A stretch of DNA of 43,932 nucleotides from Chitinophagaceae bacterium (GCA_025359725.1 JANYEX010000042.1:1-43932), one strand, 5' to 3'. Shown: positions 20,275 to 30,740, numbered from the stretch's first letter. Translations and numbers: made by a program. Notes: a model not told the origin generated them from the letters alone.

Positions 20275-21120
20275 CTATTGTTTTAAAATATTTATTCTGT
20301 CTGTCAGTTCTTTTAAAGCATTGGGGTTTTTAACCTTTTCCTTAACCTTAGTGTACCATTCTACTGCATTCTGTTTGTCACTCTTTAGGTCGTAACACTC
20401 TGCCAAATGCAAATCAATTTCTATGTTATCAGGTTCTGACTTATTGATAATTAAAAAACGCTCAATTGCTTTATCAAACTGACCACTTTTCTTTCCTCCC
20501 AAAGCGAGTATGTACTGCGCATATAAGTTATTAGGGTCTTTCTGCGCTATTTCTCTTACTGGTAGTATTCCTTGCATCGGATTGTCCGAAATACCACCCA
20601 AAATATAACAAGCACCTAAGCCAATTTTACTACTATCGTTTGCGGGATTTATCTGTAAAGCCTGCTCTAAAAGAACTTTTGCATTAGTCGCTAACCAGTT
20701 CTGCATAGCTGGGTCGCCCTCTACCAACAACCTCTCTAAAAATTGTTGGGCGGCAAATGTCAGGGTTTTTTCTGAACTTTCCAACTTTGCTGCTTCACCA
20801 TTATAAAAAGCATAAGGTTCAAACAGATGTATGCTGTCTTTCCAGAAGCTTGCAAGCTGTTTGTAAGCACTTATTTGCTGCTCCTTTACATCGCCACGAG
20901 TAACACTATTTTCCATCCGTATTACCCTGTCCGATTGTTCAGGAGTCAGCCTCTGCTTAGCTTTCATCAACAAATCCTTAAACTGTAAAGTGGGTTTTGC
21001 GGTGGCAGTAGCCATCATTGGTGGAGGATCTTTCTTAGGAGGGATTGTATTTCCAAAAAAAAATAATACAATAACTAATAAAAGTCCAGATACAGTTAAA
21101 ATAAGTTGAGAACGATTCAC
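20275..21120 (-). CDS. Membrane-anchored tetratricopeptide repeat protein
   Basis: N-terminal TM (LILTVSGLLLVIVLFFFG) and TPR-like repeats (NLYAQYILALGGKKSGQFDKAIERFLIINKSEPDN...). Confidence 0.85.
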   Translation of the reverse strand: MNRSQLILTVSGLLLVIVLFFFGNTIPPKKDPPPMMATATAKPTLQFKDLLMKAKQRLTPEQSDRVIRMENSVTRGDVKEQQISAYKQLASFWKDSIHLFEPYAFYNGEAAKLESSEKTLTFAAQQFLERLLVEGDPAMQNWLATNAKVLLEQALQINPANDSSKIGLGACYILGGISDNPMQGILPVREIAQKDPNNLYAQYILALGGKKSGQFDKAIERFLIINKSEPDNIEIDLHLAECYDLKSDKQNAVEWYTKVKEKVKNPNALKELTDRINILKQ

Positions 21121-21149
21121 TAAAAATAATTTTCGGCAAAACTAACCCT

Positions 21150-21443
21150 TTACAGAGGTTTTTTGCATTTGGTCTTTACATCTTTCCCAAACACTTTTCC
21201 TGGTTTAAAGCCAGCTATGTACATTGCTGGAATATTTATAGCTATGTTTTTTTTTACAATCCTACCTACTTTGGCTGCCCTTTTTTTAGGAAAGAAAGTT
21301 CCAAATCCACGTAGATAAACACCCTCGCCTTCAATAACACAGTTCTTAATTTCCTTAAAAAGGGCATCTACGGTAATAAGAACATCTACTTTGGGAATAC
21401 CTGTTTTGTCGCCGATAATTGTTATAAGTTCAGATTTACGCAT
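21150..21443 (-). CDS. HU/IHF-family DNA-binding protein
   Basis: RKSELITIIGDKTGIPKVDVLITVDALFKEIK, LRGFGTFFPKKRAAKVGR, PAMYIAGFKPGKVF. Confidence 0.93.
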   Translation of the reverse strand: MRKSELITIIGDKTGIPKVDVLITVDALFKEIKNCVIEGEGVYLRGFGTFFPKKRAAKVGRIVKKNIAINIPAMYIAGFKPGKVFGKDVKTKCKKPL

Positions 21444-21605
21444 ACTTATTTTGTTGATTATTAATAATTAAGGTATAAAAATAGGTGAATTTATTTGATA
21501 ATCATCTCTAACTTTTAATATTTTTAAATGTTTACACAACACCCTGTTACGAATAAATAATTTGTTGCGGTTATATAGGGGTGTTTAATTCATATATTTA
21601 TCTTA

Positions 21606-22658
21606 ATGAAAGAAAAAGTTACGGCTTTATTGATGGATTGGCATTCTAAATTTAATAACCGACAAATGCCTTGGAAAGAAGTCAAAGATCCTTACAAAAT
21701 ATGGCTAAGCGAGGTGATATTACAACAAACAAGGGTAGAGCAGGGGATGTCGTATTACGAAAAATTCGTTCTTACTTTCCCTACAATACAAGATTTGGCG
21801 GCTGCAGAAGACGAAACAGTCTTTAAGCTTTGGGAGGGTTTGGGTTATTACAACCGTTGTAAAAATCTTTTGCATACCGCCCGCTTTATCACCAATAATT
21901 TAGGAGGTATTTTCCCGACTTCTTACGAAGAAATTGTTTTATTAAAGGGAATTGGTCCTTACACAGCAGCTGCCATCGCTTCTTTTGCTTTTAATAAACC
22001 TTTTGCAGTGGTGGATGGCAATGTTTTCAGGGTGCTTTCCAGGTTATTTGCCATAGATACCCCTATTGATAGTACTGAGGGAAAAAATCTGTTCGCAAAC
22101 CTTGCTCAAAAGGTGTTGGATAAAGAAAATGCTGGGTTGTATAACCAAGCAATTATGGACTTTGGTGCTACCGTTTGCAAGCCAGCAAACCCACAATGTA
22201 GTAGTTGTTATTTGCAGGAAGTATGTATGGCGTACAATAAAGGAATTGTAAATAAACTGCCCGTAAAAGAGAAAGTTTTATTGAAAAAAAGTAGGTGGTT
22301 TTATTATTTTATCATTCAATATAAAGATACTGTTCTGGTAGAGAAAAGAATAACTAGAGACATTTGGGAGAATTTGTATGAGTTTTATTTAATGGAATCA
22401 AACGAACAATTAACTTGGGATGATGCAACAGTAAAGCAGTGGTTATATCAGCAATTTGGTGTAGATGAGGCAAAATTGGTTAGTATTTCAGCCCTTCAAA
22501 AGCAACAATTAACGCATCAATTGATAAAGGGACAATTTATTGCTGTAACTATAAGTTCAATTCCAAAAAACCTTTTGCAGGCACAATGGCAGCCTATTAG
22601 TAGCTTGAAAACTTTAGCCTTTCCGAAGTTTATTAATCAGTTTTTGGATGAAAATTGA
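21606..22658 (+). CDS. mutY: A/G-specific adenine glycosylase
   Basis: PWKEVKDPYKIWLSEVILQQTRV, HhH LKGIGPYTAAAIASFAF, Fe-S motif CKPANPQCSSCYLQEVC. Confidence 0.96.
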   Translation: MKEKVTALLMDWHSKFNNRQMPWKEVKDPYKIWLSEVILQQTRVEQGMSYYEKFVLTFPTIQDLAAAEDETVFKLWEGLGYYNRCKNLLHTARFITNNLGGIFPTSYEEIVLLKGIGPYTAAAIASFAFNKPFAVVDGNVFRVLSRLFAIDTPIDSTEGKNLFANLAQKVLDKENAGLYNQAIMDFGATVCKPANPQCSSCYLQEVCMAYNKGIVNKLPVKEKVLLKKSRWFYYFIIQYKDTVLVEKRITRDIWENLYEFYLMESNEQLTWDDATVKQWLYQQFGVDEAKLVSISALQKQQLTHQLIKGQFIAVTISSIPKNLLQAQWQPISSLKTLAFPKFINQFLDEN

Positions 22659-22706
22659 ACGAATATGTTACAATAAGGTAAAAATAGACTTCAATTTAAA
22701 ACCAAT

Positions 22707-22811
22707 AGATCTAAAGTTTTTATGAATACATTCAAAGTTTCTGCCAGTACATCTAAAGCTATTTCCATTACACTTCAAGCTACTGACAAAAACTTTAGAT
22801 CTGGCGGGTTG
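22707..22811. repeat. Degenerate 21-bp-period repeats bracketed by a 15-bp perfect inverted repeat
   Basis: AGATCTAAAGTTTTT (22707-22721) / AAAAACTTTAGATCT (22788-22802); related units at 22707, 22728, 22749, 22770. Confidence 0.8.
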
Positions 22812-22943
22812 AAATTAAAAGTTATTTCCATAATAACTTTATCAAAACCCAGTGATACTATCTTAAAAGTGGTGATATTTATAAATAAAAACTAACTAAA
22901 CCATTTCTCCCAATTGATGTTTTAAGTCTCATAAATTACAACA

Positions 22944-24251
22944 ATGAACACGGTAAATATTTTTTGGTATAGAAGGGATTTAAGGCTAACGGATAATGCC
23001 GCTTTGTATCATGCCCTCAAAAGCGAAAACCCAGTGCTGCCTATTTTTATTTTTGATAGAAATATTTTAGATCAACTGGAGGAAAAAGCTGACAGACGTG
23101 TTGAGTTTATTCATGCCGCTCTTGAGGAAGTACAACAACAATTGGTAGGGAGGGGCAGTACGCTTGAGGTCTTTTACTCCACTCCTTTGGAAGCTTTTAA
23201 AGAAATTATTACCAAATATAAAATAGGAAAAGTCTTTACCAACCACGATTACGAGCAGTACGCCATAGATAGGGATAAGCAAATTGCCGACTTTTTGCAA
23301 GAGCATAACGCTTCGTTACATACCTACAAAGATCAGGTAATTCTTGAAAAAGATGAGGTATTAAAAGATGACGGCAAGCCCTACACCGTTTTTACACCGT
23401 ACAGTAATAAATGGAAAAGTAAGCTTGACGCCTTTCATTTGAAGGCTTATCCCACGGAAAAATATTTTGATAACTTTTATAAACAAATAAAAAAAACAGT
23501 TCAAAGTTTGGAGAGTATGGGGTTTGTGGCTGTAGATAAACCTTTTCCCTCTAAAGAACTAGATTTGGCGTTGGTAACTAAATATCAGGAACAAAGAAAT
23601 TTTCCGGCGATAAGAGGAACATCACATTTGGGGGTGCATTTACGTTTTGGAACGGTGAGTGTTCGGGCTCTTGGGCAGCAAAGTAAAGACCTTAGCAATA
23701 CCTTTTTTAATGAATTGATATGGAGAGATTTTTATCATAGCATCCTTTGGCATTTTCCGCACGTACGCCGAGAAGAGGCTTTTAAAAAAGAATATGAACA
23801 GATAGAATGGGTAAATAACGAGGCCGACTTTGAGAAATGGTGTGCCGGTAAAACTGGCTACCCAATTGTTGATGCTGGCATGAGAGAGCTAAACGCCACA
23901 GGGTTTATGCACAACAGGGTTAGGATGATTGTAGCGTCTTTTCTTACAAAGCATTTATTGATAGATTGGCGTTGGGGTGAACTTTATTTTGCACAGAAAT
24001 TACTCGATTTTGATTATGCTGCAAACAATGGGGGGTGGCAATGGGCGGCGGGTTGTGGTTGCGATGCTGCACCTTACTTCAGGGTTTTTAATCCTACTTT
24101 ACAAACAGAAAAGTTTGATAAAGACTTAAAATATATTCGCAAATGGGTACCCGAGTTGGACAGTTTCGATTATCCTCAACCAATAGTTGCTCATAATTTT
24201 GCGAGAAACCGTGCATTAGAAACTTATGGAAAAGCATTGAAGAGCAAGTAA
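22944..24251 (+). CDS. phrB: Deoxyribodipyrimidine photolyase (cryptochrome/photolyase family)
   Basis: NIFWYRRDLRLTDNAALYHAL; FAD-binding region ELIWRDFYHSIL, GYPIVDAGMRELNATGFMHNRVRMIVASFLTKHLLIDWRWGE. Confidence 0.95.
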   Translation: MNTVNIFWYRRDLRLTDNAALYHALKSENPVLPIFIFDRNILDQLEEKADRRVEFIHAALEEVQQQLVGRGSTLEVFYSTPLEAFKEIITKYKIGKVFTNHDYEQYAIDRDKQIADFLQEHNASLHTYKDQVILEKDEVLKDDGKPYTVFTPYSNKWKSKLDAFHLKAYPTEKYFDNFYKQIKKTVQSLESMGFVAVDKPFPSKELDLALVTKYQEQRNFPAIRGTSHLGVHLRFGTVSVRALGQQSKDLSNTFFNELIWRDFYHSILWHFPHVRREEAFKKEYEQIEWVNNEADFEKWCAGKTGYPIVDAGMRELNATGFMHNRVRMIVASFLTKHLLIDWRWGELYFAQKLLDFDYAANNGGWQWAAGCGCDAAPYFRVFNPTLQTEKFDKDLKYIRKWVPELDSFDYPQPIVAHNFARNRALETYGKALKSK

Positions 24252-24485
24252 AACTGCGTCATTATGAATCGTTTAACCCTTTATCTATCTTAAAACAGTT
24301 AATTTCTTTCTTTCCTTCACTGATACACCGATTAATCTAGGGATCAGTTTGAGAACCTTTATATTTGTAGTGGTTTTTTGTACTATCAATTTGATGCCCC
24401 ACGCTTTGGTTATATAGTTTGTACTCTGAACCCTTAAAAAGTTTTTGTAGAAATTTATTTTAATTGGGGTTAACATTTCATTGTC

Positions 24486-24872
24486 ATGGGTCTTTTAAAC
24501 AAATTGTTTCCTGCCAGTGATGGAGAAGAAACATTTCAATTGGCTTTTGAAGAAGAAACAAAGTATAACAACTTTGAGAAGGCATTAAAACTATATGAAA
24601 AAGCAGCTAATCAACAATTGGCAAAGGCACAATATTATTGCGGGTTCATGTACCTAAAGGGGCGCGGAACTAGAAGAAACTATGAAAAGGCATTGGAATT
24701 AGTACAAAAATCAGCAAACCAAAACTACCCTCACGGACAATTTCTTTTAGCACAGATGTATTTGAGTGGTGAAGGAGTTCCTAAAAATGAACAACTCGGT
24801 AACCAATGGCTTGACAAATTTAAAGAACACGATTTGCCAAACGGAGTTGTTCTTCATTTTCATAATTATTAA
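24486..24872 (+). CDS. Sel1-like repeat protein
   Basis: AKAQYYCGFMYLKGRGTRRNYEKALELVQKSANQNYPHGQFLLAQMYLSGEGVPKN. Confidence 0.88.
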   Translation: MGLLNKLFPASDGEETFQLAFEEETKYNNFEKALKLYEKAANQQLAKAQYYCGFMYLKGRGTRRNYEKALELVQKSANQNYPHGQFLLAQMYLSGEGVPKNEQLGNQWLDKFKEHDLPNGVVLHFHNY

Positions 24873-24981
24873 TTTATTGAATTGGATTTAGTTTATCAAA
24901 CAACTAGTAAAAAGCCAAACGAATAATCTTTTTAGCTACTTTCAGCATTTCAATTATTTTTGGGTGCTCAATTAAATTTTA

Positions 24982-25006
24982 GTGTCAAAAATCTTGCTTT
25001 TGACAC
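24982..25006. promoter_or_regulatory. Dyad upstream of the GH106 gene (operator or hairpin candidate)
   Basis: GTGTCAAAA-atcttgc-TTTTGACAC, perfect 9-bp arms 35 nt before the ATG. Confidence 0.4.
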
Positions 25007-25041
25007 ATTAAACGTTTTCGTAAGAAACAAGTCTTTTAAAA

Positions 25042-28000
25042 ATGAAAAGAAAAATACCAATTCTAGCCGTGCTCATCTTTATAATGCCAGCACTTTTATT
25101 TGCCCAATCTAAAGTTTCTAAAGAATCTGACGAATTGGAGCAACGGTTTTTAAACCCTCCAACAAGTTCAAAACCTTATGTATGGTGGCACTGGATGGGT
25201 AGTAATTTCTCAAAATATGGCATTACCAAAGACCTCGAAGCGATGAAAGCAGCAGGCATTGGCGGTGCAACTATTTTTAACCTCACTTCCGCTGTGCAAG
25301 AATCGGCAGCACCCACAGAAAACTTACCTTGGCCTGAACAAACCTACCGCAGCGCTGCTTATTGGGAAGCTGTTAGGTTTGCTGCTTCCGAAGCAGAAAG
25401 ATTGGGTTTAGAAATTGGATTGCACAATTCAGTTGGCTATTCTACAACAGGCGGTCCTTGGGTAAAACAAGAGCAAGGGATGCAGAAATTAGTGTGGGAT
25501 AGCAAGATGGTAGAAGGGGGTAAAAAAGTATCCATTACAGTTAATAAGCCTATATTGCCTAAGGAAGAATACAACTACAGTGAACCGCAAAGGAAAGCAA
25601 ACTATTATAAGGATATAGTAATATTAGCTGTACCCAAAGCAGATAGTTTTGGATTGAAAGATGTGGTGAACCTTACCAATCTCGCTGATAATGAAGGGAA
25701 CATCAATTGGAGTGTACCTTCAGGAAGCTGGACCATCTACCGTTTTGGGAATAAACCAACTATGAAAGAACCCCATCCAATACCAGATGAACTAATCGGT
25801 AAAACGCTGGAGGTTGATAAAATGGATGCCACAGCAAATGAATATCACTGGCATGTGGTGATAGATTCTATAAAAGAACACCTTGGTGAATACGTTGGTA
25901 AAAGTTTTAAACACCTTTTGATAGATAGTTACGAATCGGGTTATCAAAACTGGACGGCTACTTTTAGAGCAGAATTTATTAAACGAAAAGGATACGATCC
26001 GTTGCCTTGGTTGGTGAGTTTTAGCAAGTCTGTAACAGGGGCAAAGGACAACAATGGAATGAAGATAATTAATTCTGAAATAGAAACAAAACGTTTTGAT
26101 TGGGATTATACAGACATGATCAATCGTTTATACAATGATAACGGATGGCAAATTGGTAAAAAAATATGTAACGAAAACAACCTTAAACTGCAATGGGAAC
26201 CTTATTCTGGGCCATTTGATATTGTAGAAGGTGCTGGTTTGCCAGATTTACCCATGGGCGAGTTTTGGAATCACGGAAAAGGGGGTATCAGCGCGGCCAT
26301 TCCTGCTGCTGCCCGTGCCGCTGGCAAAACAGTTGTTGGAGCAGAGTCTTTTACGGGTTGGCCTATAAATTCTAAGTTTACCGAAGACCCTGCTTTCCTA
26401 AAAGCTTCTGCTGAAGGAACTTATGCTTCGGGTGTTAACAGACTTGTGCTGCATCATTGGGTGCATCAACCTTTTGACGATAAATATCAACCTGGGATGG
26501 GGATGGGATGGTGGGGAACACACTTTAGCAGGTACCAAACATGGTTAGAACCAGGAAAAGCATTCTTTAGTTATTTGGGTAGGACGCAGGCGTTGTTACA
26601 ATATGGCGAACAAAGTGCTGATTATCTGTGTGTGGATAAACAAGATGGGTTTAGTGATTTGATTGCAACAAACGATTTTATAGTTAAAGATATAAGGGTA
26701 GAGAACCATCAAATAATATTGCCTTCAGGAAGAAAGTATGCTTTTGTTGTATTCCCTACTGGGGTAACAATGCTGCCTATAGTAGCAGAAAAAATAAAGA
26801 AATTGGTGGCTTATGGGGCTTATGTAGTTTCTCCGAAGCCTGTTGCTTCGCCAAGTTTACAAGATTATCCAATTGCAGACGCTAATGTAAAAGCAATTGG
26901 TGATGAAATTTGGGGAAATGGAGTAGAGAACAACTATCAAAAAGGTTGGGTAACTACAAACATTAAAAATGCCATTGCAAAATGTAACATCACCCCCGAT
27001 TGTATCATTGAAAAAGCTAATTCGGAAAAAGATATAAAGTACGTGCATCGCCAAAAAGACAATACCCACCTTTTCTATGTTACGAATACAGATAACAATC
27101 CAGAAAAGGTAATCCTTTCTTTTAAAGTAACAGGCTTACAACCAGAACTATGGCAAGCAGAAGATGCAAGTATCTCGTTAGCACCTGTTTGGAAAGAAGA
27201 AAATGGCAGAACGTTCGTTCAACTGTTCCTTAAAGGGGTTCAATCTGTTTTTGTTGTCTTCAGGAAACCTTCTATTTCAACGAAACACGTTACTGCAGTT
27301 GCTTATGATGATTCTGTTGGGGATAGTAAACTCATTTTTGCTGAGGGGAAATCAAAACTACTTGTTTACAATAAAGTTTCGGGTACTGCTACACTTTCTG
27401 ATGGCAAAAGACATTCTTATGAAGCTAAACCAGCCGAACCTAAAATTATTGAAGGTGGGTGGCATATTGATTTTAATCCAAAAATGAATAAACCTTTCTC
27501 TTTAGATTTTTCTAGTTTAATAGATTTTAGTAATCATAGTAACCCTGAGGTTAAATATTTTTCAGGAACTGCTCATTATATTAAAATGATAAATATTACT
27601 GCCAATGAACTAGTCGAAGGCAAACGAGTAATGTTGGATTTAGGAACAGTGAATGATATTGTTCAGGTGAGTGTCAACCAAAAAGATTTGGGTGTTCTTT
27701 GGTATCCACCTTATAAAATAGATATTACTAATGCCTTAAAAGTTGGTGATAACAACCTCGATATTGCGGTTACAAACAATTGGGCAAACCGATTGATAGG
27801 CGATGAGCAAGAGCCAGCAGATTTTGTTTTAGGAAAGAATCAAGTGATGAGAGGAGTAGATGTTGGTAGTCCACTAAAAGCTTATCCCGATTGGTTTATC
27901 AAAAATCAGCCACGTCCATCTCAGGGGAGGAAAGCATTTACCAATTGGTATTATTACAAAAAGGATAGCCCACTTCAACCTGCTGGTTTGGCTGGTCCTG

Positions 28001-28044
28001 TAAGATTACAATATGGAGAAGCTATAGATTTGAATGCTGAGTGA
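25042..28044 (+). CDS. GH106-family (alpha-L-rhamnosidase-like) secreted glycoside hydrolase
   Basis: Signal peptide; RFLNPPTSSKPYVWWHWMGSNFSKYGITKDLEAMKAAGIGGATIFN, DSYESGYQNWTATFRAEF, C-terminal beta-sandwich. Confidence 0.85.
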   Translation: MKRKIPILAVLIFIMPALLFAQSKVSKESDELEQRFLNPPTSSKPYVWWHWMGSNFSKYGITKDLEAMKAAGIGGATIFNLTSAVQESAAPTENLPWPEQTYRSAAYWEAVRFAASEAERLGLEIGLHNSVGYSTTGGPWVKQEQGMQKLVWDSKMVEGGKKVSITVNKPILPKEEYNYSEPQRKANYYKDIVILAVPKADSFGLKDVVNLTNLADNEGNINWSVPSGSWTIYRFGNKPTMKEPHPIPDELIGKTLEVDKMDATANEYHWHVVIDSIKEHLGEYVGKSFKHLLIDSYESGYQNWTATFRAEFIKRKGYDPLPWLVSFSKSVTGAKDNNGMKIINSEIETKRFDWDYTDMINRLYNDNGWQIGKKICNENNLKLQWEPYSGPFDIVEGAGLPDLPMGEFWNHGKGGISAAIPAAARAAGKTVVGAESFTGWPINSKFTEDPAFLKASAEGTYASGVNRLVLHHWVHQPFDDKYQPGMGMGWWGTHFSRYQTWLEPGKAFFSYLGRTQALLQYGEQSADYLCVDKQDGFSDLIATNDFIVKDIRVENHQIILPSGRKYAFVVFPTGVTMLPIVAEKIKKLVAYGAYVVSPKPVASPSLQDYPIADANVKAIGDEIWGNGVENNYQKGWVTTNIKNAIAKCNITPDCIIEKANSEKDIKYVHRQKDNTHLFYVTNTDNNPEKVILSFKVTGLQPELWQAEDASISLAPVWKEENGRTFVQLFLKGVQSVFVVFRKPSISTKHVTAVAYDDSVGDSKLIFAEGKSKLLVYNKVSGTATLSDGKRHSYEAKPAEPKIIEGGWHIDFNPKMNKPFSLDFSSLIDFSNHSNPEVKYFSGTAHYIKMINITANELVEGKRVMLDLGTVNDIVQVSVNQKDLGVLWYPPYKIDITNALKVGDNNLDIAVTNNWANRLIGDEQEPADFVLGKNQVMRGVDVGSPLKAYPDWFIKNQPRPSQGRKAFTNWYYYKKDSPLQPAGLAGPVRLQYGEAIDLNAE

Positions 28045-28069
28045 TTTAATTACTAAGAAAATATCATCA

Positions 28070-28112
28070 AAAAATTAGATAGTTCTTTTTCAAAAAGAAC
28101 TATCTAATTTTT
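28070..28112. terminator. Perfect palindromic stem (21-bp arms), terminator-like
   Basis: AAAAATTAGATAGTTCTTTTT (28070-28090), C, AAAAAGAACTATCTAATTTTT (28092-28112). Confidence 0.85.
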
Positions 28113-28280
28113 GACGGAGAGGTACTTCCCTGACACGGAGATGTATAAACGTGTGACAAAAAGATACTTTTATTAGACGGAGGTATATAAACTTGAGACG
28201 GAGAGGTACTTCCCTGACGCGGAGATATATAAACGTTGGACGAAGAGATACTTTTATGAAACGGAAGTATATAAACCCCA
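28113..28280. repeat. Two-copy 84-bp higher-order repeat, each copy four subunits of about 21 bp (19+23+21+21)
   Basis: Subunit starts 28113, 28132, 28155, 28176 repeated at 28197, 28216, 28239, 28260. Confidence 0.88.
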
Positions 28281-28433
28281 GAACATCAATTCTAGCCACA
28301 GAATATTCTCTATTCAATGCTATAAATTGCAGGGTATCACTTGCATCATAAATAGGGTTTAGTCTAATTTTTGAATAGTCTATCTTAAAAGCCATATTTG
28401 GCTTACTTTTATTCCTACATAAATTTTATTTAC

Positions 28434-30581
28434 ATGAAATATTTACTCAAAATAACCCTTGTATTGTGTATGACAGCGGCTTTATCTAGTTTTCAAAATG
28501 GTAATCCAAAGCCTTCGGCAAATAAAAATAAAGTGGCTAGTACTAATCCTTTTTTTAAATTGAGTAAGCTTCCTTATGGGGTGCCAGACTTTAGCAAGAT
28601 TAATGATTCGGACTATAGACCTGCCCTTGAGGCAGGAATTAAGCAACAACTGAGCGAGATAAAACAGATAGCTAACAGCTCTGCTGCGCCCACATTTGCC
28701 AATACTTTAGTAGCTTTGGAAAAGACAGGGCAGTTGTTGACTAGGGTAAATAACGCTTTCTCTTTGGTGTCTGGGGCTAACACTAACCCTACTTTGCAGC
28801 AACTGCAAGAGGATATTGCACCCAAACTAACAGCCCTTAATGATGCGCTATACCTCAATACAAAACTGTTTAAAAAGGTAGAAACATTGCACAAAAACAA
28901 GGCTACAGTAGGTTTGGATAAAGAGTCTGCAAGGTTGTTAGATTATTACTACCAGCAGTTTATAAAAGCGGGGGCGCAACTATCAGAAGCAGATAAGTCT
29001 ACGCTAAAAAAGCTGAATGAAGAAGAAGCTTCTTTGGAAGCAAAGTACGGAAACCAACTGTTAGCCGCAGCCAAAGCAGGAGGGTTGGTAGTAAGCGATT
29101 CATCAGAATTAGCAGGATTATCTGCCGCTACCAAAGAGGCTTACGCCCAAAGTGCTAAGGCAAAGAATTTGGATGGCAAATGGATTATCTCATTGAAAAA
29201 TACGACCCAGCAACCACCTTTGTCCTCATTATCGAATAGGGCAACAAGACAAAAGTTATTTGAAGCCTCATGGACACGTGCCGAAAAAGGAGACTCGAAT
29301 GATACCCGAGCAACCATAACTAGGATAGCTATATTGAGAGCCCAGAAAGCAAAATTGTTAGGCTTTAAAAGCTATGCAGCCTGGAACTTACAAGATCAGA
29401 TGGCTGAAACGCCCGAAGCTGTGGAAGCATTCTTTGCCAAACTAGTACCTTCTGCCATCGGAAAAGCAAAGGAAGAAGCAAAAGATATTCAGGCTTTGAT
29501 AAACAAACAAAATGGTGGTTTCGAGTTGCAACCTTGGGATTGGGACTACTACTCAGAACAGGTTCGTAAGGAAAAATACAACCTAGATGAGAGCGAGATA
29601 ACACCCTATTTTGAGTTAGATAAAGTATTGGAAAAAGGTGTGTTCTATGCAGCTAACCAATTATACGGTTTAACCTTCAAGGAACGCCACGACATACCGA
29701 TTTATCAATCGGATGTTAGGGTTTTTGAAGTGTATGATAAGGACGGAAAACCTTTTGCCTTGTTCTATTGCGACTACTTTAAAAGGGATAATAAAAACGG
29801 TGGAGCATGGATGAGTAACCTAATGGGACAATCGACTTTGTTGGGCACAAAACCTGTTATCTATAACATCTGCAACTTTACTAAGCCCGCTGCTGGTCAG
29901 CCTGCCTTGATAAGTTTTGACGATGTAACCACTATGTTCCATGAGTTCGGACATGGCTTGCATGGCTTATTTGCCAGTCAGCAATATCCTACCCTTTCAG
30001 GCACTAGTGTGGCTAGAGATTATGTAGAGTTTCCTTCTCAATTTAATGAACATTGGGCTTTATATCCTAAGGTATTAAAGCATTATGCGCTGCATTATAA
30101 AACAGGCGAACCAATCCCTCAAACGCTGATTGACAAGATAAAGAAAGCTAATTCTTTTAATAAAGGATATAGCCAAACAGAGGTATTGGCGGCTGCAACT
30201 TTAGATTTAAAATGGCATAACCTTACCGCCACCGATGAAATAAAAGACGTTGATGAGTTTGAAAAGAATGCCTTACAAAGTGCAGGGTTTGATTTTGCCC
30301 CAGTGCCTTCTCGCTATCGTTCTACTTACTTTTTACATATTTGGGGCAATGGATATGCAGCAGGTTATTATGCTTACGAATGGACAAAGATGTTAGAAGA
30401 AGATGCTTTCTCTTGGTTTCAAGAACATGGTGGACTTACAAGAACCAATGGGCAATACTTTAGGGATAGGATACTATCCAAAGGAAACACAGAGGATTAT
30501 AATACTATGTTCAAGGCTTTCCGTGGGCGCAAACCAGATATTAAACCAATGGAAAGAGACCTTGGCTTACCCATAAAGTAA
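28434..30581 (+). CDS. M3-family (Dcp/oligopeptidase) zinc metallopeptidase, probable lipoprotein/secreted (start trimmed)
   Basis: MKYLLKITLVLCMTAALSSFQ signal; zinc site FHEFGHGLHGLF; NGYAAGYYAYEWTKMLEEDAF. Confidence 0.93.
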   Translation: MKYLLKITLVLCMTAALSSFQNGNPKPSANKNKVASTNPFFKLSKLPYGVPDFSKINDSDYRPALEAGIKQQLSEIKQIANSSAAPTFANTLVALEKTGQLLTRVNNAFSLVSGANTNPTLQQLQEDIAPKLTALNDALYLNTKLFKKVETLHKNKATVGLDKESARLLDYYYQQFIKAGAQLSEADKSTLKKLNEEEASLEAKYGNQLLAAAKAGGLVVSDSSELAGLSAATKEAYAQSAKAKNLDGKWIISLKNTTQQPPLSSLSNRATRQKLFEASWTRAEKGDSNDTRATITRIAILRAQKAKLLGFKSYAAWNLQDQMAETPEAVEAFFAKLVPSAIGKAKEEAKDIQALINKQNGGFELQPWDWDYYSEQVRKEKYNLDESEITPYFELDKVLEKGVFYAANQLYGLTFKERHDIPIYQSDVRVFEVYDKDGKPFALFYCDYFKRDNKNGGAWMSNLMGQSTLLGTKPVIYNICNFTKPAAGQPALISFDDVTTMFHEFGHGLHGLFASQQYPTLSGTSVARDYVEFPSQFNEHWALYPKVLKHYALHYKTGEPIPQTLIDKIKKANSFNKGYSQTEVLAAATLDLKWHNLTATDEIKDVDEFEKNALQSAGFDFAPVPSRYRSTYFLHIWGNGYAAGYYAYEWTKMLEEDAFSWFQEHGGLTRTNGQYFRDRILSKGNTEDYNTMFKAFRGRKPDIKPMERDLGLPIK

Positions 30582-30728
30582 GAAAGAGTTTAAAATTGTA
30601 CTGGGAAGTTTTAAAGTTAATACGCTTTCATTAAAGAGAATACTGCTTTATATAAGAAGTAACCTGACGAACAAAACAACATCGGAATAGGTTAAGCATT
30701 TCTTTTATTAGCCATACACATTTTAATA

Positions 30729-30736
30729 TAGTTTTG
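30729..30736 (+). promoter_or_regulatory. Possible Bacteroidota -7 element (TAnnTTTG) next to a start codon
   Basis: TAGTTTTG ends 4 nt before ATG at 30741; no convincing -33 TTTG. Confidence 0.25.
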
Positions 30737-30740
30737 CGCT

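Noticed and set aside
28090-28395. 101-aa minus-strand ORF with FIYLRVREVPLR repeats
   Set aside because: Its C-terminal half is a translation of the 84-bp repeat and palindrome; likely spurious
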